Positions 18,409 through 27,767 of a stretch of 64,000 bases of DNA are shown here, one piece after another; position 1 is the stretch's first letter; the number at the start of each line of letters is the position of its first letter. The stretch is from positions 1 through 64,000 of the forward strand of contig CANGCK010000007.1 in assembly GCA_947452295.1 (NCBI GenBank), given 5' to 3'. The notes beneath the pieces were generated by a model. It was not told the origin of the DNA. It ran no database searches and was given only the letters and a program-made list of their open reading frames with translations. Position numbers and translations under genes: made by a program. Origin of the DNA: Sphingobacteriia bacterium (GTDB lineage: Bacteria; Bacteroidota; Bacteroidia; Chitinophagales; Chitinophagaceae).

Positions 18409-21400
18409 ATGCAATTGAATAGAATCGTCAAAATCGTTTTTTTTATCTTATTTCTTTCCCCTTTTATGGGTAAAGCCCAGGTTAATTCTGTAGAATTCGG
18501 AAAAAACCGCTTACAACATAAAAAATTTGATTGGAAATTTTTCCAGTCTCAGCATTTCAATACTTACGTTTCTCAAGGTGGTGTTGAGCTGGGAAAATTT
18601 GTAGCGCAAGTAGCTGAAGAAGAATTACGCTCGGTAGAAAATTTTGTAGAATATGCGCTGCAGAGAAGAGCAAATATTGTTGTTTACAACAGTTACAATG
18701 ATTACAAAAGCACTAATATTGGATTGGGGTCCGATCTTCAAACTCCAGGTGGGAATACGAAACTCGTTAATAACAAAATATTGGTTTATTTTGATGGAGA
18801 TCATAACCATTTTCGTACACAAATTAGAGAGGGTATTGCTAAAACATTGGTAGATAATTTATTATTTGGGGATGATTTAGGCGATTTAGCAAGCAATCAG
18901 GCATTTTTAGATTTACCAAAGTGGATGACAGAAGGATACGTTGCATTTGTTGGACAAGAATGGAGCACTGAAAAAGACGATTTGCTTAAAAGTGCCATAC
19001 TTGGAGGAAGCTACAACTCCTTTTACCAATTGGCTTTTGACCAACCTCAATTGGCCGGTCAGGCATTCTGGAATTATATTGGTGAAAAATATAAAAAAGA
19101 AAGTATTACCTATCTCTTATACCTTTCCAGAGTATACAAAAATGTTAATAATGCTTGTCTTAAAATTTGCAAGAAAAAATTAAAAGAAGTGCTGGCAGAT
19201 TTTATGCAATACCAGCAAGACAGATATATAAAAGACATTAAACAACGCCGTAATCAAGTTAAAGGACAATTAAGTGTTTCGGAAGAAGTATCAACAAAAG
19301 ATTTTTTCAGATTTCAAGTAAATCCTAACAACAAAAACAATTCTTATGTTGCGCTTGAATACAACAAAGGCATATACAGTGTAAAATTATTTCAAAATTT
19401 TTATGAATCTAAAGTATTATTAAGGAGTGGAACTAAAACCAATGTTAGTGATGTAAATCCCAACTATCCTATACTAGCATGGGACGGAAAGGGATCAAGA
19501 ATTTTAGTGATTTATTGGGAATCTGGAAAAATAAAAATGTTTGTTTATGATGCTATTGCACGATATAAAAGAAATAAACAAACAATTGAAGGACTCGATC
19601 AAATTCTTGATGCAACTTTTATGCTTGATGCAAATACACTTGTATTAAGCGCTGTAAAAAATGGTCATACAGATATTTATACTTATAAAATAGAAGAAGA
19701 AAAATTAACACAGATCACCAATGATATTTATGATGATTTAAACCCAACCTTAGTTAGTTTTCCTAACAGAACAGGTATAATATTCTCTTCTAATCGTCCT
19801 GGCCCTTATGCCCCCAGTAAAGACACTGTGTTGCCTAGCAGGTATCACTATAATATTTTTTTAGTTGACATATTGAATGACAGTAAAGAAAAACAAATTA
19901 CGCAACTAACAAATGTTAAGTTTGGGAATGCTAAATTTCCTATGCAATACAATACCAATCATTTTACATTTGTATCTGATGAAAATGGAATTGGAAATAG
20001 ATGGGCTGGTTTTTTTGCCACTCAAAGAAATGGGTTAGACACACTTTATTATGTGGGTGATGAATTATTACGTAACCCTTCATCTAAAGAATTAGATTCA
20101 ACTTTAATTGCTTGGCAAAAACAAGAGCCTGATAGTGTAAGCTATTTCCAAATTTATAAAGACTCTACCTATACTTTCCCAATTACCAATTATCAAAGCA
20201 CGCTGTTAGAAACCAGAATTGCCGGAAACAATGGGCAGGTGAGTGAACTGCGACGTGAAGGGGATTATAAATTTCTGTACAAATTAAAAGTTGATGAAAA
20301 TGCGCTCAACAAAAGAAATGTTAATCCTAAGCCAACAACTTATATGCGCAAAATGTTGGCAGATAAAAAAAATGAAGAAGGAAAAGCAATAGTCTACAAC
20401 CCCACAGCGGCTGAAGCCAATAAAAAGGCGAAAGATTTCTTTCAAAATGAATTTGCCGACGAAGTACCCGATTCAACTATAAAACCTATTCAGCCCATAG
20501 AAAATAAGCAAGCTGTGGTAAATGCATTGAATAATAGCAAGTTGTTTCTTTACAAGAAAAAATTTAGTGCCGACAATGTAACTTCCGGATTATCTGGTAA
20601 TGTTTTGATTAATCGCTACCAGGCTTATAATGGAGGCACTGGACCTATAAAATTAAACAACGGAAACGACCTTAATTTAGATTTCAAAGTAGGTGTGAAT
20701 GAGTTATTTGAGGATATAAAATTTATTGCTGGATTTAGATTAGGTACTAATCTGTCCAATAAAGATGTATTAATGTCTTTTCAAAATCAACGTAGAAAAA
20801 TAGACTGGGGTGTAACCTATTTTAGAAGTAATATTGACAACTTTTTTAATTGGCGAATTACCAATAAATTGATCACCAATTTATTTCAAGTTAATGCCAA
20901 GTACGCAATAGATGAAGTAAGAAGCTTCAGGGCTACAGTAGGATTAAGAATCGATAGGGGAATAGCCAAATCATTTGACAATGCTTACCAGGCACCAAAT
21001 CCTTATGCATTGGAAATACCAGATACAGTCTCTAAATTTTTATTAACCAGATTCGAATATGTACATGATAATACCATTAACCCTACTCAAAATATATGGA
21101 ATGGGTTAAGGTATAAAGCATATATGGATGTAAATATACCCTCCACTAAAACAGCATTGAATAATGGAAAACCTACAATGAACTTTGGTGTAGATGCGAG
21201 ATATTACCATAAAATATATCGCAATTTTATTTGGGCGGGAAGGGCATCGGCAGACTTTTCATGGGGTGCTCAAAAAATAATCTATTATTTAGGTGGCGTT
21301 GATGGATGGATAGGGCCTAAGTTTAATAATAACAATACGCCTGCGAATGATCAAACTTATGCTTTTCAGAGCCTAGCTGTAAATATGCGTGGGTATCAGC

Positions 21401-21777
21401 AAAATGCGTCTAATGGAAACAATGCAGTTGTCTTGAACAGTGAATTCCGGTTACCCGTTTTTACTACATTTTTCGATAAGCCAGTTAACAACGCTTTCCT
21501 TAGAAATCTGCAATTGGTTCAGTTTGTAGATTTAGGAACAGCATGGAATGGTAAATACAATGGCATTAAACGTCCTGGTATGGTTGTCTCTGACCCTAAT
21601 TCCTCTGTAATTGTTAGAATTGATGCTGGTGGTTTAGGCCCCTTTGCAGGTGGATATGGATTTGGCGCAAGAAGTATATTAATGGGATACTTCTTAAAGT
21701 TTGATGCGGCATGGCCAATGAAAGGCATTTTTGCCGGTAAACCATTGTATTATTTCTCTCTTGGATTTGATTTTTAA
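18409..21777 (+). CDS. Outer-membrane protein: degenerate peptidase-MA-like domain, beta-propeller, Omp85-type barrel
   Basis: The 1,122-residue product starts at 18409 with a signal peptide ending GKAQ; ten further codons upstream (ATG 18379) are open but would bury it. Residues ~25-290 resemble a peptidase MA-like (gluzincin) domain: the helix that would carry HExxH reads REGIA (140-144), so both zinc histidines are lost, while the later W-x-x-EG-x-A-type motif is kept (LPKWMTEGYVAF, Glu175). Residues ~300-560 are TolB/WD40-like propeller blades (ITQLTN, IIFSSNRPGP). The C-terminal ~400 residues look like an Omp85/BamA-type barrel with LGGVDGWIGP, MRGYQQN and NSEFRLPVF. I infer a large outer-membrane protein that binds rather than cleaves. 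Its partner is unknown. Confidence 0.8.
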   Translation: MQLNRIVKIVFFILFLSPFMGKAQVNSVEFGKNRLQHKKFDWKFFQSQHFNTYVSQGGVELGKFVAQVAEEELRSVENFVEYALQRRANIVVYNSYNDYKSTNIGLGSDLQTPGGNTKLVNNKILVYFDGDHNHFRTQIREGIAKTLVDNLLFGDDLGDLASNQAFLDLPKWMTEGYVAFVGQEWSTEKDDLLKSAILGGSYNSFYQLAFDQPQLAGQAFWNYIGEKYKKESITYLLYLSRVYKNVNNACLKICKKKLKEVLADFMQYQQDRYIKDIKQRRNQVKGQLSVSEEVSTKDFFRFQVNPNNKNNSYVALEYNKGIYSVKLFQNFYESKVLLRSGTKTNVSDVNPNYPILAWDGKGSRILVIYWESGKIKMFVYDAIARYKRNKQTIEGLDQILDATFMLDANTLVLSAVKNGHTDIYTYKIEEEKLTQITNDIYDDLNPTLVSFPNRTGIIFSSNRPGPYAPSKDTVLPSRYHYNIFLVDILNDSKEKQITQLTNVKFGNAKFPMQYNTNHFTFVSDENGIGNRWAGFFATQRNGLDTLYYVGDELLRNPSSKELDSTLIAWQKQEPDSVSYFQIYKDSTYTFPITNYQSTLLETRIAGNNGQVSELRREGDYKFLYKLKVDENALNKRNVNPKPTTYMRKMLADKKNEEGKAIVYNPTAAEANKKAKDFFQNEFADEVPDSTIKPIQPIENKQAVVNALNNSKLFLYKKKFSADNVTSGLSGNVLINRYQAYNGGTGPIKLNNGNDLNLDFKVGVNELFEDIKFIAGFRLGTNLSNKDVLMSFQNQRRKIDWGVTYFRSNIDNFFNWRITNKLITNLFQVNAKYAIDEVRSFRATVGLRIDRGIAKSFDNAYQAPNPYALEIPDTVSKFLLTRFEYVHDNTINPTQNIWNGLRYKAYMDVNIPSTKTALNNGKPTMNFGVDARYYHKIYRNFIWAGRASADFSWGAQKIIYYLGGVDGWIGPKFNNNNTPANDQTYAFQSLAVNMRGYQQNASNGNNAVVLNSEFRLPVFTTFFDKPVNNAFLRNLQLVQFVDLGTAWNGKYNGIKRPGMVVSDPNSSVIVRIDAGGLGPFAGGYGFGARSILMGYFLKFDAAWPMKGIFAGKPLYYFSLGFDF

Positions 21778-21810
21778 ATACATCCTTAGCTGCTAAATTT
21801 TCGTAACCTT

Positions 21811-21850
21811 ATATCAATTGCTAGTTCAACTTTGAACTAGCAATTGATAT
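21811..21850. repeat. Perfect 19-bp inverted repeat
   Basis: Arms at 21811-21829 and 21832-21850 are exactly complementary with only two bases between them (arm sequence ATATCAATTGCTAGTTCAA). It lies in the gap between the barrel gene and the DUF5686 gene. No T run follows either arm, so it is not a standard terminator, although it may stop or protect the upstream transcript. Confidence 0.85.
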
Positions 21851-21925
21851 AAATATAGTAATATATACAGCTGCTTAGATGCTATTACAACAGTACTATA
21901 GTGCCTTTTGATTTTTAATTTTTCG

Positions 21926-24418
21926 ATGATGAATTGTGTGTTTAAGTATATCTTATTTCTCGTTTCCTCGATTATTTTAGTAAACAATTGTAAAAGCCAG
22001 CCAATTAAATTTTCTGGTTGGATTAAAGATAAAAAAACGGACGAGCAAATTCCATTTGCCTCTGTAGTATTTAAAAAGTCTGGTAGGGGTCAATTAACAG
22101 ATTCACTCGGTAAATTTGAATTCTCGCTTCCCAGTTGTTCTATATATGATACAATTGAAGTTTATAGTGTTGGATATCAGAAGGTCGCTATACCAATAAA
22201 CGAAATTAAAGACGCCCCTTTTTTAACTATTTCATTAGAGGTATTAGCTCCTGTTTTTGAAGCTGTTGTTAAAGTGAAGTATAACAGAGCACTGTGGTTT
22301 TGGAAAAAAATCATGAATAATAAATTTCGCAGCGATAAAAAATACTGGGATAACTATTCCTATGAAATTTATAATAAGTTGGAGATGGATTTAGATAATG
22401 TTCATCCAGAAAAACTTGGTAAAAACAGATTTGTAAAACCATTAAATTTTATTTTTAATTATATCGATTCAAGTTCAGAAACTAAACCCTTTTTGCCGGT
22501 CTATTTAACTGAAACACTCTCCGATTATTATTATCAAAAAGATCCCGAAAAAATTTATGAACAAATCAAAGCAACTAAAACAAACGGAATTGAAAATGAA
22601 AGTTTTATTAAAGAATTAGGCGGTGCTTTTCAAAACATTAATGTCATGAACGGGTTTATTCCTGTATTTAATCTTCAATTTATTAGCCCCTTCCATACAA
22701 ATGCCGACTTTTATTATAAATTTAAATTAGCAGACACCGCTTATCTTAATGGAAAACGATTGGTGCATTTATTTTTCTCCGGACGCCGTAAAGGAGAAAA
22801 CACATTCGTTGGAGATTGCTGGGTACATGATTCTAGTTTTGCTTTGCATAGAATTACTTTACGTCCATCAAGTGATGCAAACATAAATTTTGTTGAAGAT
22901 TTTACATTATTGCAAGAATTTAGGTTGATTAATGATACAACTTGGTTTTTGTACAAAGATAAATTTGTTGCAAATATTGCTCCGCTAGGTAGTGGAAAAT
23001 TAGGCTTTAAAGGAAGAAAAACCACAACGTATAATAATGTATTAGTAAATAATGACCTAATTTTAAATAAGCTTCAGCTGAATAAGAAAAACATTCAGGT
23101 TGATTTGTTGGCCGGTAGCAATAATTTTACAGATTCATTTTGGTTGCAGAAAAGACACGAGCCCTTAAATAAATCAGAAAAAATAGTGTATAATGTATTA
23201 GATACACTCAATAAAAACGCTACTTATCTTTTTTATAAAGATGCTATAGAAATTTTGGCAAAGGGCACAAAAGATATTGGTAATGTTCGGTTTGGATCTT
23301 GGTATTATTGGGTAAGTGGGAACAAATGGGAAGGACCTCGCTTTAGATTTGATTTGGCTACCAATAAAGGGTTTAGTGACCGATGGAATTTTTCTGGATA
23401 TGCAGCGTATGGCCTCGACGACGAAAAAATGAAAGGGAAAATACAAGCAAAATTTTTGTTGGATAAAGAGTTCTGGAGTTATATATCACTTAGTTATAAA
23501 AGTGATATAGACAACAGACAATCTTATTATGATCAAATGGGAAATGACAATCTTTTTGCGACAATATTTAGAAGACCTGATATTCCCATTAAATTTCAAT
23601 TTATTAAAGAAACCAAAATAGAATATTTCAGGGAAACCAATTCTGGAATGAGCCTCGAAATTACAGCATCTGATAAAAATTATACTGCTCTTTTAAACTT
23701 ACCTAGTGTATCAAATTTTTCATCCTTCAATAAAAATGCATTCCACTCGGTAGAGACATCCATTAAATTCAGGTATGCCTTTCAGGAAAGATTTGTAGAA
23801 GATAATTTCAATAGAGTAAGTTTGGGAAGCAAATACCCTATCGCTGAATTTAAATATTCAAAATCAATTCAAGGGATATTAAATAGCCAGAACGATTACC
23901 ATAAAATCGACTTTTCTGTAAAACATAATTTAGGCCTTGCACCTTATGGAAATATATACTGGAATGTGTTTGCTGGCAAAACATTTGGCACAACAACCTA
24001 TCCTTTTTTAAATATATTGCCTGGAAATGAATTGTACTATTACAATAAATTTGCTTTTAATTTGATGAATCAATTTGAATATATTGCCGATGGTTATTCA
24101 GGATTCAATGTTGAGCACACTGTTGGAAATGGGCTATTTCGCTATATAGGGATTACACGAAAACTAAAGTTTCGACAATTTTGGAATATAAAAGGTATTG
24201 TAGCCGGGTTATCAGACAAAAACAAACAAGTGAATTTTGTAGGCAATTATTTGTATAAGTCATTAAATAATAAAATGTATATAGAGCTTGGTACAGGAGT
24301 TGATAACATTCTAAAGTTTTTTAGAATAGATTTTGTTTGGCGCGTAGCTCCTCAACCGCTTGCATCAGAAAAAATCAAAAATTTCGGAATTTTTGGTAGT
24401 TATCGGTTTACTTTTTAA
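21926..24418 (+). CDS. DUF5686 family outer-membrane protein with carboxypeptidase-regulatory-like domain
   Basis: About 830 residues. There are two adjacent ATG codons (21926 and 21929); the signal peptide NCVFKYILFLVSSIILVNNC follows either. Residues ~30-110 are a CarboxypepD_reg-like beta-sandwich (GWIKDKKTDEQIPFASVVF, DSLGKFEFSL, SVGYQKV), the plug-like domain seen at the N-terminus of many Bacteroidota outer-membrane proteins. The remainder has alternating hydrophobic strands and an aromatic C-terminal end (FGIFGSYRFTF), consistent with an outer-membrane beta-barrel of the DUF5686 family. The function of this family is not established. It follows another barrel protein and converges with terC with only three bases between them. 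Confidence 0.82.
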   Translation: MMNCVFKYILFLVSSIILVNNCKSQPIKFSGWIKDKKTDEQIPFASVVFKKSGRGQLTDSLGKFEFSLPSCSIYDTIEVYSVGYQKVAIPINEIKDAPFLTISLEVLAPVFEAVVKVKYNRALWFWKKIMNNKFRSDKKYWDNYSYEIYNKLEMDLDNVHPEKLGKNRFVKPLNFIFNYIDSSSETKPFLPVYLTETLSDYYYQKDPEKIYEQIKATKTNGIENESFIKELGGAFQNINVMNGFIPVFNLQFISPFHTNADFYYKFKLADTAYLNGKRLVHLFFSGRRKGENTFVGDCWVHDSSFALHRITLRPSSDANINFVEDFTLLQEFRLINDTTWFLYKDKFVANIAPLGSGKLGFKGRKTTTYNNVLVNNDLILNKLQLNKKNIQVDLLAGSNNFTDSFWLQKRHEPLNKSEKIVYNVLDTLNKNATYLFYKDAIEILAKGTKDIGNVRFGSWYYWVSGNKWEGPRFRFDLATNKGFSDRWNFSGYAAYGLDDEKMKGKIQAKFLLDKEFWSYISLSYKSDIDNRQSYYDQMGNDNLFATIFRRPDIPIKFQFIKETKIEYFRETNSGMSLEITASDKNYTALLNLPSVSNFSSFNKNAFHSVETSIKFRYAFQERFVEDNFNRVSLGSKYPIAEFKYSKSIQGILNSQNDYHKIDFSVKHNLGLAPYGNIYWNVFAGKTFGTTTYPFLNILPGNELYYYNKFAFNLMNQFEYIADGYSGFNVEHTVGNGLFRYIGITRKLKFRQFWNIKGIVAGLSDKNKQVNFVGNYLYKSLNNKMYIELGTGVDNILKFFRIDFVWRVAPQPLASEKIKNFGIFGSYRFTF

Positions 24419-24421
24419 TAT

Positions 24422-25219
24422 TTATTTAGCCATGTCAGAATATTCTTGATTAAGATCTTCTAAAACGGGCTCTCTTAATTCTACAGGCTTGGTATATTTC
24501 TTTCTTAATCGCATATTCAATAGTTCTACACTAAATGAAAATGCCATCGCAAAATATACATAATTCTTTAGATGTAGTTCATGAGATCCTTCCGCATTCC
24601 AGCCTTCTACCAATAAGACCAAACCAATCATTACTAAAAAAGACAAAGCCAACATTTTTAGTGTTGGGTGTTTGTGTATAAATGATGAAATAGAAGGACT
24701 GAACAAAAACATTACAATCATGGCAACTACCACAGCACTGATCATCACTTCTAAATGTTTGGCAGTACCACCAGCAGTGATAATACTATCAAAGCTAAAC
24801 ACCATATCAATCAGAATAATTTGTGTTACAGCATTTCCAAAGTTTATTTTTTTTGCAGCTGAACCTGATGCTACTTCTTCTTCTCCCTCTAATTTATGAT
24901 GTATTTCTTTTACAGTTTTATAAATTAAAAATAATCCACCACCTAGCATTACCAAGCTGGCTAAATCAAAATCTTTTCCCCATAAACTAAATACCGCAAT
25001 CCCTTTCTGCGATAAAAGCCAACTTAAACAGAATAATAATATTGTTCTGGTTATCATTCCTGTAATCATCCACGTAAACCTTGCTTTCGGTTGTAAGGGT
25101 TCGGGTAATCTATTCAAAATAATACTCACAAAAATCACATTATCAATACCTAAAACAATTTCAAGTAGGGTAAGTACTAAAAAACTAATTAAACTTTCGG
25201 TGGTAAAAAGTTGCTCCAT
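24422..25219 (-). CDS. TerC family integral membrane protein
   Basis: This 265-residue protein has seven or so hydrophobic helices with the TerC signatures: LEIVLGIDNVIFVSI in helix 1 and QIILIDMVFSFDSI in the middle, each placing an acidic residue pair inside the membrane, and a charged loop (KEIHHKLEGEEE) between helices. Family members (Alx, TerC, YkoY) are linked to metal, especially manganese, export and metalation of secreted proteins, and to tellurite resistance. The specific ion is not determinable here. No tellurite resistance genes flank it. It probably shares a transcript with pyrD, 39 bases upstream. Confidence 0.92.
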   Translation of the reverse strand: MEQLFTTESLISFLVLTLLEIVLGIDNVIFVSIILNRLPEPLQPKARFTWMITGMITRTILLFCLSWLLSQKGIAVFSLWGKDFDLASLVMLGGGLFLIYKTVKEIHHKLEGEEEVASGSAAKKINFGNAVTQIILIDMVFSFDSIITAGGTAKHLEVMISAVVVAMIVMFLFSPSISSFIHKHPTLKMLALSFLVMIGLVLLVEGWNAEGSHELHLKNYVYFAMAFSFSVELLNMRLRKKYTKPVELREPVLEDLNQEYSDMAK

Positions 25220-25258
25220 GTAAATTTGGTTATACTAAAAAATTATGTTTAAAAATAG

Positions 25259-26314
25259 TTACTGATTGCTTAAATAGTTACAAATATTTTTTACAATAGA
25301 AGGCCCTTCATAAACAAATCCAGTCCATACTTGTACCAACGCTGCCCCATTATTCAATCTATCTGCTGCATCTTCGCCTGTAAAAATCCCACCGCTAGAT
25401 ATAATAGCGAGATTATTTTCTATTTGCCTAGTCAGATAAGCTAATACCTGCGATGAGCGATTAAATAGCGGTTTGCCACTTAAGCCACCCAAGCCAATAG
25501 CTTCACTTTTTTTTGAAGATACGCTGCTTAAATTAGAACGGTCAATAGTTGTATTCGTAACAACCAATCCGCTTAAATTGATTTCAAATGCCAATGAAAT
25601 AATATCGTCTAATTGTTCATTCGAAAGATCAGGCGCAATTTTTAAAAGTAAGGGTTTGGGGTTAGATTTTCCTATATTGTCGTTCTGAAGTTCGCTAAAT
25701 ATTTTTCTCAAAGCATCTTTTTCTTGTAAAGCTCTTAACCCCGGCGTATTGGGAGAACTAACATTTACTACAAAATAATCAACTTCGTCAAAAAGCTCAT
25801 TGAAGCAAATTTTATAATCTTGCCAAGCATCTTCGTTGGGGGTTATTTTATTCTTGCCAATATTTCCTCCAACAATCATTTTGCTGAGAGAGATATTTGT
25901 ATTTGAATCATTCCAGCGAGCTAAATTTTCTTTAGCAGCATTCACTCCATTGTTATTAAATCCCATCCTATTAATGAGGGCTTTATCATGGGGCAAACGA
26001 AATAAACGCGGTTTTTCATTGCCATTTTGCGCTTTTGGAGTAACAGTTCCAATCTCTATAAAACCAAAACCTAATGCATCTAGTTCGTTGAGGTATTGGG
26101 CATTTTTGTCGAATCCTGCTCCTAGTCCTATGGGATTGGTAAAATTCAACCCGAATACCTTTTTTTCTAATTGATTAGATTGAAATTGAAATGCATTTCT
26201 AATCAGTTGTTGTGAAAAGGGTATAGAATTAGCCATTTTAAGGCAGTGCATTGAAAAATGATGCACTTTTTCGGGATCAAAATAAAATAGAGCATCTCTT
26301 ATTAACTGGTACAA
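25259..26314 (-). CDS. pyrD: Dihydroorotate dehydrogenase (quinone), class 2
   Basis: It oxidises dihydroorotate to orotate in pyrimidine synthesis and passes electrons to the quinone pool at the inner membrane. The 351-residue length and the N-terminal amphipathic extension (MYQLIRDALFYFDPEKVHHFSMH) mark the membrane-associated class 2 enzyme. Motifs are NPIGLGAGFDKNA, IGTVTPKAQNGNEKPRLFR, MGFNNNG and the catalytic serine region NVSSPNTPGLR, followed by VVTNTTIDR and GLSGKPLF for FMN binding and ISSGGIFTGEDA. A long palindrome lies just upstream of the start, in the region shared with the divergent thiolase gene. Confidence 0.96.
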   Translation of the reverse strand: MYQLIRDALFYFDPEKVHHFSMHCLKMANSIPFSQQLIRNAFQFQSNQLEKKVFGLNFTNPIGLGAGFDKNAQYLNELDALGFGFIEIGTVTPKAQNGNEKPRLFRLPHDKALINRMGFNNNGVNAAKENLARWNDSNTNISLSKMIVGGNIGKNKITPNEDAWQDYKICFNELFDEVDYFVVNVSSPNTPGLRALQEKDALRKIFSELQNDNIGKSNPKPLLLKIAPDLSNEQLDDIISLAFEINLSGLVVTNTTIDRSNLSSVSSKKSEAIGLGGLSGKPLFNRSSQVLAYLTRQIENNLAIISSGGIFTGEDAADRLNNGAALVQVWTGFVYEGPSIVKNICNYLSNQ

Positions 26315-26349
26315 GGGTACATTTTTTGCAAATTTACTCCGATTTTTTC

Positions 26350-26383
26350 ACATACCCGTCAGACCATGGTCTGACGGGTATGT
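26350..26383. repeat. Perfect 34-bp palindrome between divergent pyrD and thiolase genes
   Basis: Bases 26350-26366 and 26367-26383 are exact reverse complements with no spacer (half-site ACATACCCGTCAGACCA). It is markedly GC-richer than the AT-rich DNA around it. It could be an operator for both genes, a cruciform, or a mobile REP-like palindrome. No second copy was seen in this window. Confidence 0.9.
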
Positions 26384-26433
26384 TGTTTTAATTAAAAAAT
26401 TTGGTTGCATAAACAACTTTTAATCATTTTTAC

Positions 26434-26441
26434 TACATTTG
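26434..26441 (+). promoter_or_regulatory. -7 box upstream of the thiolase gene
   Basis: TACATTTG is a perfect TAnnTTTG box ending 17 bases before the ATG at 26459. TTG trinucleotides occur upstream but at a longer spacing than usual. Confidence 0.5.
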
Positions 26442-26458
26442 ATTATAAATTAAATGTT

Positions 26459-27634
26459 ATGCAAGAAGCTTTTATAGTTGCCGGATATAGAACTGCTGTT
26501 GCTAAAAGTAAAAGAGGGGGGTTTAGGTTCTTTAGACCAGACGATTTAGCTGTCGAAGTAATTAAGGGTTTAGTAGCTGCTATTCCCCAGTTAGATGTTA
26601 AGCGTATAGATGATGTAATTGTTGGAAATGCTGTACCCGAAGCAGAACAAGGTTTGCAATTCGGAAGAATTATTGCAGCAAAAGCATTGGGCATTGAAGT
26701 GCCCGGTATTACAATTAATAGATATTGTGCAAGTGGTTTAGAAAGTATTGCCATGGCTACCGCCAAAATACGAACTGGTATGGCCGAATGTATTATAGCC
26801 GGTGGAACAGAAAGCATGAGCTTAGTGCCAACAGCCGGATGGAAAACAGTACCTTCTTATGCCATCGCCAAAGATGAACCTGATTATTATCTAAGCATGG
26901 GTTTAACAGCAGAAGCCGTGGCACAAGAGTACAATGTTTCTCGAGAAGACCAGGATATTTTTGCGTTTAACTCGCATCAAAAAGCTAAAGTAGCCATTGA
27001 AAACGGATACTTTAAAAGCGGCATCCTTCCAATAACAGTAGAAGAAACCTATGTAAATGAAAAAGGTAAGAAGGCCGTTAAAAATTATATAGTAGATACC
27101 GACGAAGGTTTGCGCGCCGATACTACAGTAGAAGGATTAAGCAAATTAAAACCTGCTTTTTCTGTAACCGGCTCTGTAACCGCTGGTAACTCATCGCAAA
27201 CCAGTGATGGCGCCTCTTTTGTATTAGTTATGAGTGAAAGAATGGTGGTAGAATTAGGCATTAAACCAATAGGACGTTTGGTTAACTGCGCATCTGCAGG
27301 AGTGCATCCGCGCATTATGGGAATTGGCCCGGTTGCTGCAATTCCAAAAGTATTGAAGCAAGCAAATATGAATTTGTCCGATATTGATTTAATTGAATTA
27401 AATGAAGCATTTGCTTCCCAATCATTGGCTGTTATTAGAACACTTGAACTTAATCCCGCAATTGTAAATATAAATGGAGGGGCAATCGCATTGGGGCATC
27501 CCCTCGGATGTACAGGAAGTAAACTAACAGTTCAGTTATTAAATGATATGAAGCGCCTTAATAAAAAATACGGAATGGTGTCTGCTTGTGTAGGTGGCGG
27601 ACAAGGCATTGCCGGCATAATTGAAAATTTGTAA
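26459..27634 (+). CDS. Acetyl-CoA acyltransferase (thiolase)
   Basis: This 391-residue thiolase either cleaves 3-ketoacyl-CoA in fatty-acid oxidation or joins two acetyl-CoA. The catalytic residues are all present: nucleophile Cys90 in NRYCASGLES, His347 and Cys351 in GHPLGCTG, and Cys377 in SACVGGGQG; the CoA-binding GGTESMS also matches. The chosen ATG at 26459 gives MQEAFIVAGYRTAV, the family start; the frame is open upstream from a TTG at 26405 but the -7 box lies in between. No other beta-oxidation gene is adjacent. The 3-ketoacyl-CoA thiolase type (FadA/FadI-like) seems likelier than acetoacetyl-CoA thiolase, without certainty. Confidence 0.93.
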   Translation: MQEAFIVAGYRTAVAKSKRGGFRFFRPDDLAVEVIKGLVAAIPQLDVKRIDDVIVGNAVPEAEQGLQFGRIIAAKALGIEVPGITINRYCASGLESIAMATAKIRTGMAECIIAGGTESMSLVPTAGWKTVPSYAIAKDEPDYYLSMGLTAEAVAQEYNVSREDQDIFAFNSHQKAKVAIENGYFKSGILPITVEETYVNEKGKKAVKNYIVDTDEGLRADTTVEGLSKLKPAFSVTGSVTAGNSSQTSDGASFVLVMSERMVVELGIKPIGRLVNCASAGVHPRIMGIGPVAAIPKVLKQANMNLSDIDLIELNEAFASQSLAVIRTLELNPAIVNINGGAIALGHPLGCTGSKLTVQLLNDMKRLNKKYGMVSACVGGGQGIAGIIENL

Positions 27635-27654
27635 AACGTAATTAATAGATTTTT

Positions 27655-27684
27655 AAAAAACTCCGCTTTTAGCGGAGTTTTTTA
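27655..27684 (+). terminator. Rho-independent terminator after thiolase
   Basis: Perfect stem (ACTCCGCT with AGCGGAGT) and a 3-base T loop, flanked by A and T runs; among the clearest terminators in the window. Confidence 0.92.
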
Positions 27685-27767
27685 TTTTAGTAACCTTTCT
27701 TTTTAGATGACTTATGTCATATTTTTTTTCCTTTAATCAAAAGAACTTTGTTGTAACATATTATATT

